Below, piece after piece: positions 1 through 11,874 of a stretch of DNA of 64,000 bases. A program made the translations under genes and the position numbers. The notes beneath the pieces were generated by a model. The model worked only from the letters and a program-made list of their open reading frames with translations. It ran no database searches and was not told where the DNA came from. Positions within the stretch are counted from its first letter, which is position 1, and each line of letters starts with the position of its first letter. Source of the DNA: Ischnura elegans (lineage: Eukaryota; Arthropoda; Insecta; Odonata; Coenagrionidae). The DNA lies in contig NC_060252.1 of assembly GCF_921293095.1 (NCBI RefSeq), positions 43,276,881-43,340,880 on the forward strand, given 5' to 3'.

Positions 1-1502
1 TGTATTATGACTTTTGTCGAGGACGCCGCGCCAACATCAGTATAAAATCTAGAAATGTCCGTAAATATTTGAAAGTAATGTAGTATTTTAATCAAAATAA
101 GTGTCATGCTGTTTATATTCAACGATAAAGGATCAATATTTGCAGATATCCTAAGTTTTGGTGTCGAAACCGCGTTTGTGCAGTGGAGGTATCGATACTT
201 AAAAAACACTTTTATCAATTTTGGTGCCTAAAATTTCTAATGTATACATTAATAACCAAAATAAATTTTTTTAAATAAATGTAAATAATAACTAGTAATT
301 AAAAAACACTCACACACAAACACACACTTCTAAAAAAAGTTAAGGAAAGTGCGTTCCAGCACTGCTTACTTTTCCATGACGTCACTGGTTTTAAGTCCAG
401 TTTCATCAACTTTAACAATGCTCTGAAGAATATCTGGTAATAATTGCAAACAATCACCTACACCTTAAAATATACAGACAATAAATTGAGGGCACCACGG
501 CCAAAATTCTAAAATTAAGTAGCTAAATGGTAAATCGTGATGGTCTGGAGTTAACACTCATTCAAATAAAATCCACTCATCTAGTAGCCCTAGTAGTACT
601 AGATGAGCAGATTTAATTCGGAGGGGGATATTGTTGGGTGTTTGTGCAGTGGAAATATCGAATTGAAACGCATCAAAAATCATACTTTACATCAAATCAG
701 CCGAATGATCCGTATACATAATGCTGAAAATTGAATTTATCGCTGATTAATGGTAAACACTATGAAATATATCAACATTTAAAAAAATGAAGAGTCAGAG
801 GGCATAGATGCAAATAGGATCTCCAAAGCAGATCATACTGTATGTAGTCGTCACAAGGGAAAATTTTCTGGGGGGCTAAAACTCACAAAGCCCACCCACC
901 CTACTGGCGACGTGCCCATCTACATAAACGCTTATTGTATTGAATCATTTTGTAAAATGCTGCCATCACATATGATAAGTCCTCCGATCACGATTAGGTG
1001 TTCCAATGCGGGAGGATGTTTTCTCCATGAGTACATTTCATAAGTCGGCAATTGAAATCTAATTCTACCCTAAATCAATGCATCCACTCTCTGCGAATAA
1101 ATGTGACAAGTAGTAAAACTCTTCACCTCCTTATGTAGGTACAGTGTGCATTTGTCTTTCTCTGGAGTTTTGGTCCAATATTGAAAGCGGGTTCATTCCA
1201 ATACCGATTTTTGGCAAATTTATGGATTTTAAACCAAAATATTAGAATGCATAAAAACAGAATTAGGTAGTTCCTGTAAAAATGCAAGTAAAAAGTGAAG
1301 GATTTCATTAAAAATGCTTAAGGTTTTGCCCTGTTTGATAAATTAGATAAAATTTGAAGCCCAAGAAGAAAGCATTTAATAAATATGCCGATATACCGTG
1401 AGCGGAAGTAATACTTTTCATTCTGGACCACGACTCAAGAGAAAGAAAAATGAATTTATGCAATCTTAAGAGTATTTTCGACGTATTCCATTGTTTCAAA
1501 AC
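1..1502. other. No gene seen: downstream flank of secreted-protein gene
   Basis: AT-rich sequence beyond the poly(A) signal, containing a short CA-rich tract near 309-330 and the 576-607 hairpin. The reading frames on the minus strand between 1308 and 1649 overlap the 3' UTR and look like chance. Confidence 0.5.
576..607. repeat. Short hairpin, 11-bp perfect stem
   Basis: CTCATCTAGTA (576-586) and its exact complement at 597-607 enclose a 10-base loop. It is kept in the second copy near 25911-25942. Function unknown; it may be a relic of a small foldback element. Confidence 0.45.
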
Positions 1503-1508
1503 TTTATT
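1503..1508 (-). terminator. Polyadenylation signal of secreted-protein gene copy 1
   Basis: AATAAA on the minus strand about 290 bases past the TAA at 1794, in AAGTAATAAAGTTTTG context. The same signal in copy 2 is at 26838-26843. The distance is plausible for a 3' UTR; the cleavage site itself cannot be seen. Confidence 0.5.
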
Positions 1509-1793
1509 ACTTATGCCACAGTTGGATGACAAGTTATTACACAGTGCATTCAAGAACCAACAAGAACAATAGCAACACATAGTATGTCGATTGATTGGTA
1601 TGGGATGTACAGACATGAATCCACAAGTATTGTTGATGTTGAACGGCAAAAAATCGAAAGCAAACTACTCCAGGCATGATTTTCTAAAGAAGCAGTCCAG
1701 GATGCTGAAGGCAATACTGCGGCAAAGCGGATTCACCAAAATCCAGAGCGTCTCCTCTTTCATGTATCAGTTTTAAATCAGTGGATAGTCCAG

Positions 1794-4700
1794 TTACGTG
1801 CAGGAAGAGTAATGTCCATCGTTGCAGCAGATGTACTGAGGGGTACTGGCCTTGAGGAACTCCCAGTTTCCGTCGCAGAGCTTGGAGAAGGCGGCGATCT
1901 GAGGAGTTTGAAGGTTGCAATCAGTTGATAAATAAAAGATACAGTTTCTGGCGTAATTCGGTGGAAATATTTATTTTTTAAAATATAACTAGCTATCCCA
2001 TGCGAAAATTTCGTGCTTTCACACCATCGGGAAATAAGTATTATATTATATTATTATATTCTCAAACCACCGGATACAACTCTTATTGGCCATTTTACAC
2101 CGGCGTGTTCAACAAATTCAACAAGTAAACGTACACAAACGACCATGCCCTGGACCGGGTAAACCTACCCAGGCGGGACTCGAACCCGCGACCTCTTGTT
2201 TGGCAGGCGAGAACGTTACCCCGCCGCCACCGAGGCCAGCAAATGGAATATGATAAGAATGGAATATGTTAAGGAAACCGTGTAATTGGGGTTTGAATAG
2301 AGAAGAAGGTGTGTCATAAAGTACTTTCTTCGTGCTTGTTTCCTTGCAAAAATATATAAAACATATGAATACAAAAAGGCAAGAGAGTCTGGTACCAGTA
2401 GGGACAATCAACACGTCATTGAATTATTGAATACTTTCAACACAATATTTTTATTTACTCGTGATACACGTTATCTTTAAGTTCATTACACACGTCTCTT
2501 TCAGAGTACGTTTAGCATTCTTCATACTTCTTTGATTTTATTTTTAATATTTTTGCCTGCTTGTGTTTTGTTTCTTTGGTTTAGTTATGGATTTAACGGG
2601 TTATTAAACTTTTTTTTTTAAGTTAAAAATAAAGAAATGTGTGGAGTCGATATACCTCGAGCGAGTAATCGACATGGAAAAATCGAAGCATTTAAGTTAA
2701 ATTAATGGGTAAATAGTGAAATTTGAGACTGAGATTGTATTTTTAGCCAGAAGCCAGGGATTCAACGTTTAAAATGATACCTCATTAGTCACTATATGTG
2801 AAGTATTAACGGAACATATGTACACGGAATGAAAGAAAAAGACCTTTATGCAATAATATAAAGGTTATTGAAAAGGACCTTTCTATATCCATACTTATTT
2901 ATTCCAACCCACCCAGGTTTCGGCGCATAATGCCATAAATAGATATAAGTGTGGAAACAGACAAGTCCTTTTCATTATGTTAAAAAACAGTTGATTAATG
3001 AAACTATAATAATTTAAGGAGCGAGTCAATCATTGAAACTAACAGACCAAGATTAAATTTATCTAAACGTTGCTTTCTCTGTATGGGGCCAAAGATATTT
3101 AATCTACTGCCCACTGAAATAAAAAAATTAATTCTTAATTAATAAAATGTTAAAACCCTCCAAAGACAGGTTTTTCTCCAGAATAATTGAACATTTATTT
3201 TTATGTAATTTCATTGGAACACTAATAATGTAATAGTCTCTGTGTTTATTTTGTGGCATAATTTTTGTTATTTTATGGTGGCTCAATTCTGGTATTTTGA
3301 CATTGGAGACCACCTTAGTTCCCTCTCCTTTTTCTATTAAAAATTGTACAATAAAAGATAATGGGAGCAAGTAAATTATTATATTATTATAAAAAGTTCG
3401 GAGATAAAAATCACTTTATGCACTTCAGTATAAAGTTGAGCTCTATGCTTCACATTATAAACCATTCTTATTTCGACCCATTTGGCTCATAAAACAAAGC
3501 ATTTGGGGAAAGATTTGAGGTTTTCCCGGTGGATAATACGTGAAAAATATTTCAAGTTGGCAACATTGACTTTATCTTAAACGTTTCGGCAGCTCGCTCT
3601 GCTTTTAACTTCAGGGAAGACATGTATCGAGTTCTGTGGAGTAGCCGCAATACATATCGTTGGGTGTCACTGTTGAGCGTGGGAAAATTGAGTTACTTTC
3701 AAAAGTATGTATTGGGGCCACTTCTCATACGTCGACACTCTTCACCCCTCAAAACAGTAGCGAAAAGAGCTGTCGAAATGTTGGAGATGGAGCCATTCAC
3801 ACGGCTGTCAACCTAAGAAGAATTTATGCTAATCAAGGTATTCCAGGTGAGCTGTGGGGGAGGCGTTCCATCCTCAGGACTCCACCCTCACTTCCCAACA
3901 ACCCTTTCCAATTATCCCTAAAGTCTAAATCACACGAGCATTTTATCCGTCCGTTTGAGGGATAGCTCCAACGATAGCTTTTCAGGGACCAAAGAAATGA
4001 TCGCTCCATCCATCATTTTAAGAATCACACGTCCATTCCCACCGTCCTTTTTCCATCGCTTTTTCCTGTCATTTTCTGTATTTATAAGTGTGTTTAAACT
4101 AAAAGCCGAACGTGTCGTTGCTATCGCTGTTAAAAGCTGTGCCAAGTGAACTGCATAGAGGAGGCCCAATTCTATACGGCAGAAGGTAGATTTCTGTTGC
4201 CTCCTCGGTCGCCATTTAATCGGTTTAAAAAAATGTCCGCGGCGCGGTGATGAGTGCGATTAGATCCACTTTTTTCCCAAATTATGCAGTGTAATGCGTG
4301 CTATTGCGAGGAATAGCATTGAAAAGTTATGCGTTTGATAGATCACGTCATTATCTATATTAATATCGGTTAAAACCGCTATTTATACCACATTTCCCCG
4401 TGAATCTCGGATCATTTTGTCCGTCAGCGACGCGAGTGGCGACCCATTTTGTAAACCCATTTGAATATGCGGTGGTTAACAACACGTTTAAAGGCCAACT
4501 TGAGGATCCTCTTTTGTAATACTCATAGGCTGTGCGTCCTGATTGACTGAAGGACGGTGCAAGCTGTGGTTTCAGCGATGTCTCGAGTGATGGAAAAAGG
4601 GATGGAAATCCCATCCCTCGAGCTATCGCGGAAAATGATCGCGAGAAACTGTCATTTTTCCCGCCATCGCTGGAGCGGTCGCTTAAGGTGTCCCTACAAA

Positions 4701-7345
4701 GGAATGGAAAAAATACGGCGTTGTTCAGTTTTAACCCTCACCTACTGCATCGAAAGACCGAAGGAATCTTCTACAAGCATGCATCGTGTTCCCATGTAGT
4801 CATCGTTTTGGCTCAAAGAAAAGCTAAGTGCAACGCTTCGGCGCAATCACTAAAGTGCACCGTAATTTCAGGTCTGAAGGAAGACCGTGTTCCTTGCCTT
4901 TAAGCAAATCCGGATGACTTACGCCTCCGAAATACCGTCATCGTCATAATGACGAAGCACAGAGTAAAGTTTGATCAGAATCACAACCTTGGAATTACCA
5001 AAATGCAAAAATGAACAAAGAAAGTCCCGCAATGACCAACTTTTACTCGGCAATGAATATTTTAACCTTTATCGTCGATGAGTGTCCGAGGGCAAAACCT
5101 GTTCAAGGGTAAAGGAGGTACTTAAATGTAAAGAGGCTTACTCGCTAGATATCTCACTAACAGGACACCTCTGTATTTTAGATTTTTTCTTTAAAATTGC
5201 CAAAAATTTATTTGAATTTTTTGCCTCACGTACGTCCTTCATTGCTCAAGTGATCTTATCGAAAATATCATATCTCTTCATCCTTATATCTCTTGTTCCT
5301 ATGAGGAATATTATTACCCTGGAGGTCTCTCTAGTCGGCCACAGTTACCCACCGCGCATTTTAACAAAAGCCAATAGTCCCGTCGCTGACGGAAGAGCGT
5401 TCTGAATTTCACGGGAAAATAATCATTTATTGAGCTGTGAATGGAGATTTATCTTATTGATAATATGATATATCAAATCCATAAATTTTCACTGATATTC
5501 GTCCTTATTTCAAAACTTATTTGCATTGGCGTCGATTGGTGTACGGGCTTCCGGGAGGTCGGAGGGGTATCGAATACCTTGAATGAGGGAGTTCAAGGGC
5601 CCTCCCCCGGAAAAAAATTAATCATGGAAATTGTGATTTTAAAGCAATTTTTACCCCATTTATATCCAATTTTATACCCCATCAGGAGATTTTTCGCCTT
5701 ATTCATAATAACCTCATTAAATTTTCTGGGCGACATCCCGACGCATCAAATATAAGGGGGATGAGCTCCCCACAGGATAGACGTCAATGATTCATTGCAA
5801 ATATTGAGAATAAATGGACCACTCTGTGCCCATCGCCGCACTGTGGACATTTTTGAAAACTGATTAACACGCTCTAAAGGGGCAACATGAATTAACTTCT
5901 GAGGGACGGACTGGAGCCTCGTCTTTGAAGTACACTTGACTTTGCCCTTACCTCTCCCATGTTAACATCCTTGTCGAGTAGACTGCAGGCCAATTCACCC
6001 ACTGTCTTGCCGTCGGGTCTGACGTAGTCCAGGTTTCCGCCATCGGTCATCAGGCCAATCTGGAACAGCGGGAATGTATGATTCATTTTACGCTGAAATT
6101 CCTCTAAACTTTCAACACCCTAAAGCCCGAGCAAAATGACTAAATGTGACATAAATTGATTAATTAAGAACTAGAGCACTTGATACAATACTCCTTCATT
6201 CACAGCCCAAACCATTCATCAACCATGAAATCGATTTCACTCGACTTACGATAGCTTTTAGCTCTCACCATAGAATTATTAACTTCCTTGCTACAAGCAA
6301 ATATTAAGAAACATTTTAGCATTTTTCAGCTAATGGCAAACCTAACCCGAGTTGCGCCATTAAAAACTGTGAACCAATACAAGCTCTTTTTTTTATTTCA
6401 ACCCAATATTTTTGCCAAGTAAAGTCATGTTAAGTTTTTGTGAACAAGGATTAAGGCTAAAGTTCCCTCGAATGAACTCAAACACATTTTGGATAGTGGC
6501 ACAGAGTCGCGAAAGGATTGACGAGTTTGCTATAATTTCATGGAAAAGTTAATTAAGTTATAGAATTCTCTGCGAGTTATTTTACGACTTTAAACCATTA
6601 TGCCATCAATATTGCTCAGTAAAAATAAACGGCTAGATAAGCAAGGCATCGCATATTTAGGAACCTCTTAACTTTTCATAGTTATTTTACATTTGCTAAG
6701 TCAAAAACTTACCCTTATACAGGCAAAATTTCGGAAGATTAGATTAAATCATTTATTCTCATTACTCATATTAATGTAAGACGAATCTTATATCCTTATA
6801 AGTCATTGGCTACATGATCTTTTGAAAATAAATGTATTGTAATTAATGCTAGAATAGAAATCGCACAATTAACCAAAGAATTCACTTACGCTCTGGGCGC
6901 ACATATCGGAGCAAGCCTTGTGCATATCATCTCCTTCGCAGCTGTCCACATGCTCATCCTCCTTGAGGTACATTCTTGAGGTCAGATCAGGCTGGCTGGG
7001 ATCTTCGGATGACCTCAAAAAGGCCGCACACTGACACTGGCCTTCGGCGCTATTTTAAAGGAGATAATCAAGAATGTAGTTAATTATTTTTGCAGCAATC
7101 ATTCGAAATTATCCAGCAAGCATTTTACTATGCTTATATCACACGATTTAGTGCCACCAAGGGTAATTTTGCTTTCCGTCTCTGTGTTCAGAAGAAGATT
7201 AATTGATCTATGCAAAAATTGATCTCGTCACCGATTTGTAGTTTGTTTTGGCCAAATCGTCGCTATATCAAACAAACAAATGCAGCGCTACTTACTTGGC
7301 ATAGTGGAGAACTGCCACAAGGAGAACGGCAAGGAATCCCTTCAT
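1794..7345 (-). CDS. Small secreted cysteine-rich protein, copy 1 (4 coding exons)
   Basis: Spliced minus-strand gene read by eye. Coding exons: 7345-7296 (ATG at 7345), 7049-6890, 6059-5952 and 1898-1794 (TAA). Each intron starts GTAAG(T/G) and ends AG, and the phases join into one 140-residue frame. Residues 1-19 form a signal peptide: Lys3, a hydrophobic L/V/A core, and an A-N-A cleavage site. The mature chain is acidic and has ten cysteines (22, 24, 54, 63, 67, 95, 114, 130, 131, 139), which would allow five disulfides, so it should be extracellular. The exon-4 acceptor (CTCCTCAG before 1898) is the phase-0 choice. A longer exon 4 starting near 1950, or an extra exon inside the 4-kb intron 3, is possible. 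A TTCTTTGTTCCAG acceptor ends at 7371, implying a further 5'-UTR exon upstream. I do not recognise the family and assign no function. Confidence 0.78.
2118..2238 (-). mobile_element. tRNA-Gly-derived SINE (copy 1)
   Basis: On the minus strand the first ~75 bases resemble a tRNA-Gly(GCC). There is a GGTGGC...GGGGTAACG A-box region, TTCTCGCCTGCCA across the anticodon (GCC), and a perfect B box GGTTCGAGTCC (complement of 2176-2186) inside an intact T arm (GCGGG/CCCGC). The anticodon and acceptor stems are mispaired and a non-tRNA body follows toward 2118, so this is a SINE head rather than a working tRNA. It lies in intron 3 of the secreted-protein gene. Confidence 0.75.
2239..5951. other. Intron 3 of secreted-protein gene copy 1: no further gene seen
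   Basis: Contains the SINE at its 3' end, an ATT-rich tract near 2039-2062 and a GC-richer stretch around 3600-4900. Several overlapping frames of 60-107 codons on both strands here resemble no protein I know. Their equal length in the second copy only reflects the duplication. Confidence 0.4.
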
Positions 7346-8329
7346 ACTGGAGGTTTATTTCAAACTGATTCTGGAACAAAGAATAACAGTTATCCACCCA
7401 AAATTACAAGTAACAAAAAATGATAAAAAATCCCGAAGGAAATCGAATATTACAGCTCATAAAGATTAAGAAACACATATGCAATAGGACATGAAAATTC
7501 ATTTCATAAATTCCACACTAATGCTTTTTTTCACGACAGTGGTTCTAGCAATACTATGCCATTATTCAGGTCTCAATAATAAACACCTTGATGATGAAAT
7601 AATATTGTCGAAAAAATGATCGGGAAGAATAGTTCCAGGTATTTTCGAAGTGAAAAGTGTTTTAAATAAAACGTTTAACAACAATTTAAAAATTCCGGGG
7701 TTTTAACGCTTTCTTATATTTGTTACACTTAACTTTCATCAGTCAATCACCTATCAAATGAAAGAGCAACTCAAACAGTTTTACATAAACACCGACAAAA
7801 GTTCAATGTGAGCACTATTTGTCACACCTCACCGCCCTAAAAATATATTTGCATAAATACCTTCTACCTCTTGCATTTTGGAGAATGAAAGCTGAAGTGA
7901 AATATCAACACCCGGGCAAAAATTTGGCAGGGCTCACGGTGAGCTAAAATCATCTAAAGCCGGTGAAAATCCAAAAAGATTTTGAGTTTGGAAACTGAGG
8001 CTTCAGATAAAAATGCACAATAAATCTGCAAGCTTACGGTGTGGTACCCGAATTTTATGTTGTGAGCGCACATTCACAATATTTATGACGTCCAATGAGC
8101 ACCGATTCTACTTAGAGGTCTTCTAAATTTTTCCGCAAAATTTATTTTACAGAATTTAAGAGATTTGAAGATACAAAAGTTATACAAAAAACCACTCATA
8201 TATGGGTAAAGTACATGTTGCTCTAATTAGTTTGAATTTTCCTCGAGAGAGGGGAGAAGGGTAACTAATCCTCTCTGATCTCCTCCCATGAAATTGTCCC
8301 GTTAAGTTACGTAGGATAGACTCTATAAT

Positions 8330-8640
8330 ATTTTATGAATCTAACACCAGTTGGAAGACCAAATGGATGGTTAAGGCAGAAACGCGGTGCTAAAGAATAA
8401 CAGAAAGAAAGGAACTGTGGAGAAACATACGCTAGAGTAGGAACCGGTGGATAAGTCATGTCATTTATGACAAAGCAATCACGTGAAAATATAATGGAGT
8501 GATAAAGCGAAGAAAAAGTCCTCCGAGGAAGACCTAGAGACAGATATCATGGGAAAGATGCAAAAGGACACAAGTACGAAGTACATCAGGGACCTGAAGG
8601 AACTAGCAGAGAAGGGGAGATATTGAAGGCTACATTATAC
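8330..8640 (+). pseudogene. Decayed LINE reverse-transcriptase C-terminus fragment
   Basis: Broken frames on the + strand keep the C-terminal signature of arthropod LINE polymerases: an arginine/tryptophan-rich piece ending WISHVI, then a basic stretch with K-R-R-K-S-P-P-R near 8500, where intact relatives have a G-R-P-R block. Stops and shifts are frequent. The second copy is at 33670-33980. Confidence 0.5.
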
Positions 8641-8999
8641 CAATCCCTGTGAATGAACCAGGTTTTGAATCCAGACTCTCACAAAGCAATCCAGTGCCCT
8701 GACCAGGAGCGGATTCAGGATCAAATATTGGCGGGGGTTCAAGGTCTGAGTCTGGGGAGTATGGCGTACCCCAAGGTCCTTAAAATATAAATTTCCATAA
8801 ACCGAAAATATTTTCTGGCTACGGCCTTGGATGAGAGTAGTTTAACCAGCCAACACCGCATAAAAATTCTTGAGATAGTTGAAAGGGAGGGGTAACTAAC
8901 TTGTTTATGCCATATGAGGAAATGGAATGCAAAGAAACATAACGATCGGCTTAAGTTTATCAAGAGCATTTTTTTGAGAATCACGTCAGCATAGGAGGC

Positions 9000-9200
9000 T
9001 TACACGAATAAGAAGGAGCCAATGAGAGAATATTTATGTAAAAGTTTAGACAAAGCTGGTTAAGAGACTTATCAGGAGTTATGGCCTTTACGTCGCAGAA
9101 ATGTGGACGCTGATGAAAGAATACGAGATAACAACGGAGGAATTAGAGATATGGGATTGGAGGAGAATTGATAATGCGAAGTGGAAAGTTTAATGGGAAG
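9000..9200 (+). pseudogene. Second decayed LINE RT fragment
   Basis: One + frame around 9076-9190 reads VAEMWTL...ELEIWDWRR...KW, the degenerate form of the E-x-W-T-L ... E-M-W-x-W-R-R motif found just before the C-terminus of many arthropod LINE polymerases. Stops lie on both sides. In an intact protein this piece would precede the fragment at 8330-8640, so these are two separate remnants. Copied at 34340-34540. Confidence 0.5.
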
Positions 9201-9313
9201 TGGTAGTGAAGGAAAAACGTCGGTTAAAACCGATTTTTCGAGCGATCGAGATTTAATCAAAATGAAAAGCTCGACTTTCCAACATCATCGTCATCATTAT
9301 TCAACGAGCCTAA

Positions 9314-9547
9314 AGGCCGTTTTACACGGTACACGGAATTGCGCAGTCTGACGTACGTGTGAAGGCGCAATCAAAATTGCGTCGTGTAAAGCGGCGAATT
9401 GCTAGAACACATGCGAGAATGCGTGGATGCGAGACGGCAAAATAGCCCCTGTTCTAATTTCGTTCATGCATTCGCGCAATTCCACGCCATTTTAGAAATT
9501 AATGCAGCTCTAACCTGCGCAATTCCGTGTACCGTGTAAAACAGCCT
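9314..9547. mobile_element. 234-bp MITE, Harbinger-like, TAA target duplication (copy 1)
   Basis: Terminal inverted repeats begin AGGCCGTTTTACACGGTACA and end with its complement (one mismatch, cAgcct) and extend about 34 bases. TAA flanks it on both sides (9311-9313, 9548-9550). The interior is non-coding. It lies against the 3' end of the LINE fragment at 9550-10017, whose frame stops in the right-hand TAA. Confidence 0.82.
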
Positions 9548-9549
9548 TA

Positions 9550-10017
9550 AGAATGGTTAGACGAAGCTCGCCATTCCACTCTCCTATACCCTAACTTTTT
9601 CGTAGCGACATATTTCCTCTCATTAACATCCTTGATAACCTGTCCAATGTAACTCATTCGGGGCCGTCCCTTGTCCTCCTTCCCTTCCATCTGTCCTTCA
9701 AAGATTGTCTTTATCAGGCCATTATACCTCAAAATATGACCAACTAAGTTTTCCCCGGCCCTAAGGCCCCGTCTTCTGCTTAAGGTTTTTAGGATAATTC
9801 TCTTTTCTCCCACTCTCCTTCGCACTTCCTCGTTACTTACACGGTCGATCCATCTCACCTTCATCATTCTTCGGTAGCACCACATTTCGAATGCTTCCAC
9901 TCCTGACCTCTCTGCTGCTGTCACTGTCCAAGCCTCGCTTCCATAGAGAAACATTCTCCATATATAGCATATGATGAATTGTTTTCTTACTTCTATGCTT
10001 GTATTCTCAGCAAAAAA
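9550..10017 (-). pseudogene. LINE reverse-transcriptase C-terminal fragment (copy 1)
   Basis: An uninterrupted minus-strand frame of about 155 codons. It has the typical end of an arthropod LINE polymerase: R-K-Q-F...Y-I-W, F-L-Y-G-S-E-A-W-T-V-T, F-E-M-W-C-Y-R-R-M-M-K-V-R-W, E-E-V-R-R-R, G-H-I-L-R-Y, I-F-E-G-Q-M-E-G-K, G-R-P-R-M-S-Y, then E-W-R-A-S-S. The fingers/palm part and the endonuclease are missing, so it is 5'-truncated. It is clearly younger than the fragments at 8330 and 9000, which have stops. Confidence 0.8.
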
Positions 10018-10600
10018 ATCGAAATTTGAACCGAAAGATCGATTAATCGAAAAAATAGACGGTTCTTTAAAAAACTGCTTTTACAAATACATGGTTATTA
10101 CTTAATCGAAAAAACACTAAAAATACACATTCGAGTTTTTTAAAAAATCTCCTTAGAATAAATGCTTACATTATTGGTAGATAAATTTACAAATGCTCCC
10201 ACATCAAAGTTTGGGGAACACCGCCTATAACCATTCGACTTGACTAAAAGTTTTGAGAAAGATCAACTGATTGAGGTGCTTTATTGGTGTAGAGGGCGTG
10301 ATTTCCAATCGGGTCTTTCACATGGGACGGATGACGTTATCATAGGCCGGTAGTGGTGCTGCTGAGATCAAACGAAATGGTCAAGATCGAACTCGAAAAA
10401 TCGAGTTTGAATCGATAATCGAAGATCAAGGCTTTCTCTATCTCGATTTCCTCGATCTTTGGCATTTAAAACTCGACTTTCGATTTTTATCGAGATCCAT
10501 TGTTCCATCGCTCGAAAACAAGGAAGACAGGCAACGAAGTTCTCGACGTGGTGGGTGATTAGAGGTATATTGTTGAGGAAATAGTCAATAATATACAAAA
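10018..10600. other. No gene seen: TCGA-rich spacer at the duplication edge
   Basis: AT-rich, with many ATCGA/TCGAT words at 10010-10090 and 10375-10515. These echo the palindromes of the adjoining satellite. The segment ends at the sharp breakpoint at 10600. Confidence 0.4.
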
Positions 10601-11874
10601 CGAGTCGATTGGGTGCTTGAATTCTTCAAGCGGGTAATTAGGAGGGTGGGAACATTGTTGTGTCACGTGTTGTCGAGCATTGTGTCCATAAGTGTTTAAA
10701 ATATTCAAAAATTTCCCTGCCGGTTTTTGAAAGGGTAAGGAACTTAATTGTTTACTTTTAAAATTATTTGTTATTTTCAATATGATATCATTTAACGGAT
10801 AGTTCATTATTTGAATAGGCTAAGTTTAGCACTGAGACATAATTGGAATAAGGTTTTTAAAATTTCAAGACACTGATGATTTTGTGGTTATTTTTCAACT
10901 CTTAAAGTCCAAAAGCGTTGTGATAAGCGAAACTTGAAAATGAAACGCAGATTCCTTAGGTAAATATATAAAGATATACCACTCGCAAAACATATGTCCA
11001 TAATGCAGTGTGTAAAATACTAAATTGTAACGATTCCCCAAATTTCTTTGGTACTAAAAAATAGTTATTCTCAAGATAGTCCAATTTGAAAAAAATAGCT
11101 TTGGCATATTTGCTATCATTATCGTATCGAATTATCAAGTATACTGACACGTGTATTTAAAATTCGCAATCCTATTCCAGTCTTCGATCATCAACCCTAA
11201 AATTCCTGGTCAACTAATTACGTGGATAGAAAATCCTGTATGTAATAACGATTCGATATATTTTAAGAAAAAGCATATTCAATATATATACATCGTGAGA
11301 CTACACGCAAAGCATATTTCCATTGGGCATTGTGAGGAAGACCAAGATGTACCCATTCACCAAATTTCATTGGTCCAACGGATACACTAATCAAGTTATG
11401 CCAATTTAAATATTTGCTAAAATAATCAAATCGATTTTTCAATTATACTGACATCTGTACTGTTAAATCCGCAATGCTATTGGTTTAACGTCCAGTCTAT
11501 GGGTATCTACTACATAATTCCTGGTCAACTATGTCCTTGGATGTAAAATCCTATATGTAATAGCAATTCGATATATTTTAAGAAAAAGTAAATTCGATTT
11601 ATATCGAACGTGAGACTATAAACAAAAAATACTTCCATTGGGCATTATGAGGAATACCAAGATGTACCCATTTACCAAATGTCATTGGTCCAACGTAAAT
11701 ACTAATCATGTTATGCCAATTCGCGTATTTGCTACAATTATCGAATCGATCTTTCGATAAAACTGCAATCTGCACTGTAATATCCGCAATGCCGTGGATT
11801 TTAATTGCAGTTAATAGAAAACTTCTCTATATTTCCTGGTCAACTATGTCCTTGGATGTAAAATCCTACATGTA

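Larger units (their letters stand above)
1..10600. repeat. Duplicated segment A, copy 1 (continues left of the window)
   Basis: Aligns end to end with 25336-35942, with only scattered substitutions and small indels (for example a 4-base gap at position 4, and ttaaac versus tttttaaac near 10468). It holds the secreted-protein gene, a SINE, old LINE fragments and a 234-bp MITE, all shared by both copies. The right edge is sharp: after atatacaaaa, copy 1 enters the satellite at 10601 while copy 2 enters unrelated sequence at 35943. No left edge is visible in either copy up to the window start. Confidence 0.95.

Noticed and set aside
2160-2238. Functional tRNA-Gly gene
   Set aside because: The acceptor and anticodon stems are mispaired and a SINE body follows; the same sequence sits in an intron.
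3622-5405. Several overlapping 60-107-codon frames in both A copies
   Set aside because: They lie in intron 3 on both strands, match no known family, and are retained only because the block was duplicated.
5540-5640. hAT-like G/C run (gagttcaagggccctccccc)
   Set aside because: Resembles MITE subterminal sequence but no terminal repeats or target duplication could be located.
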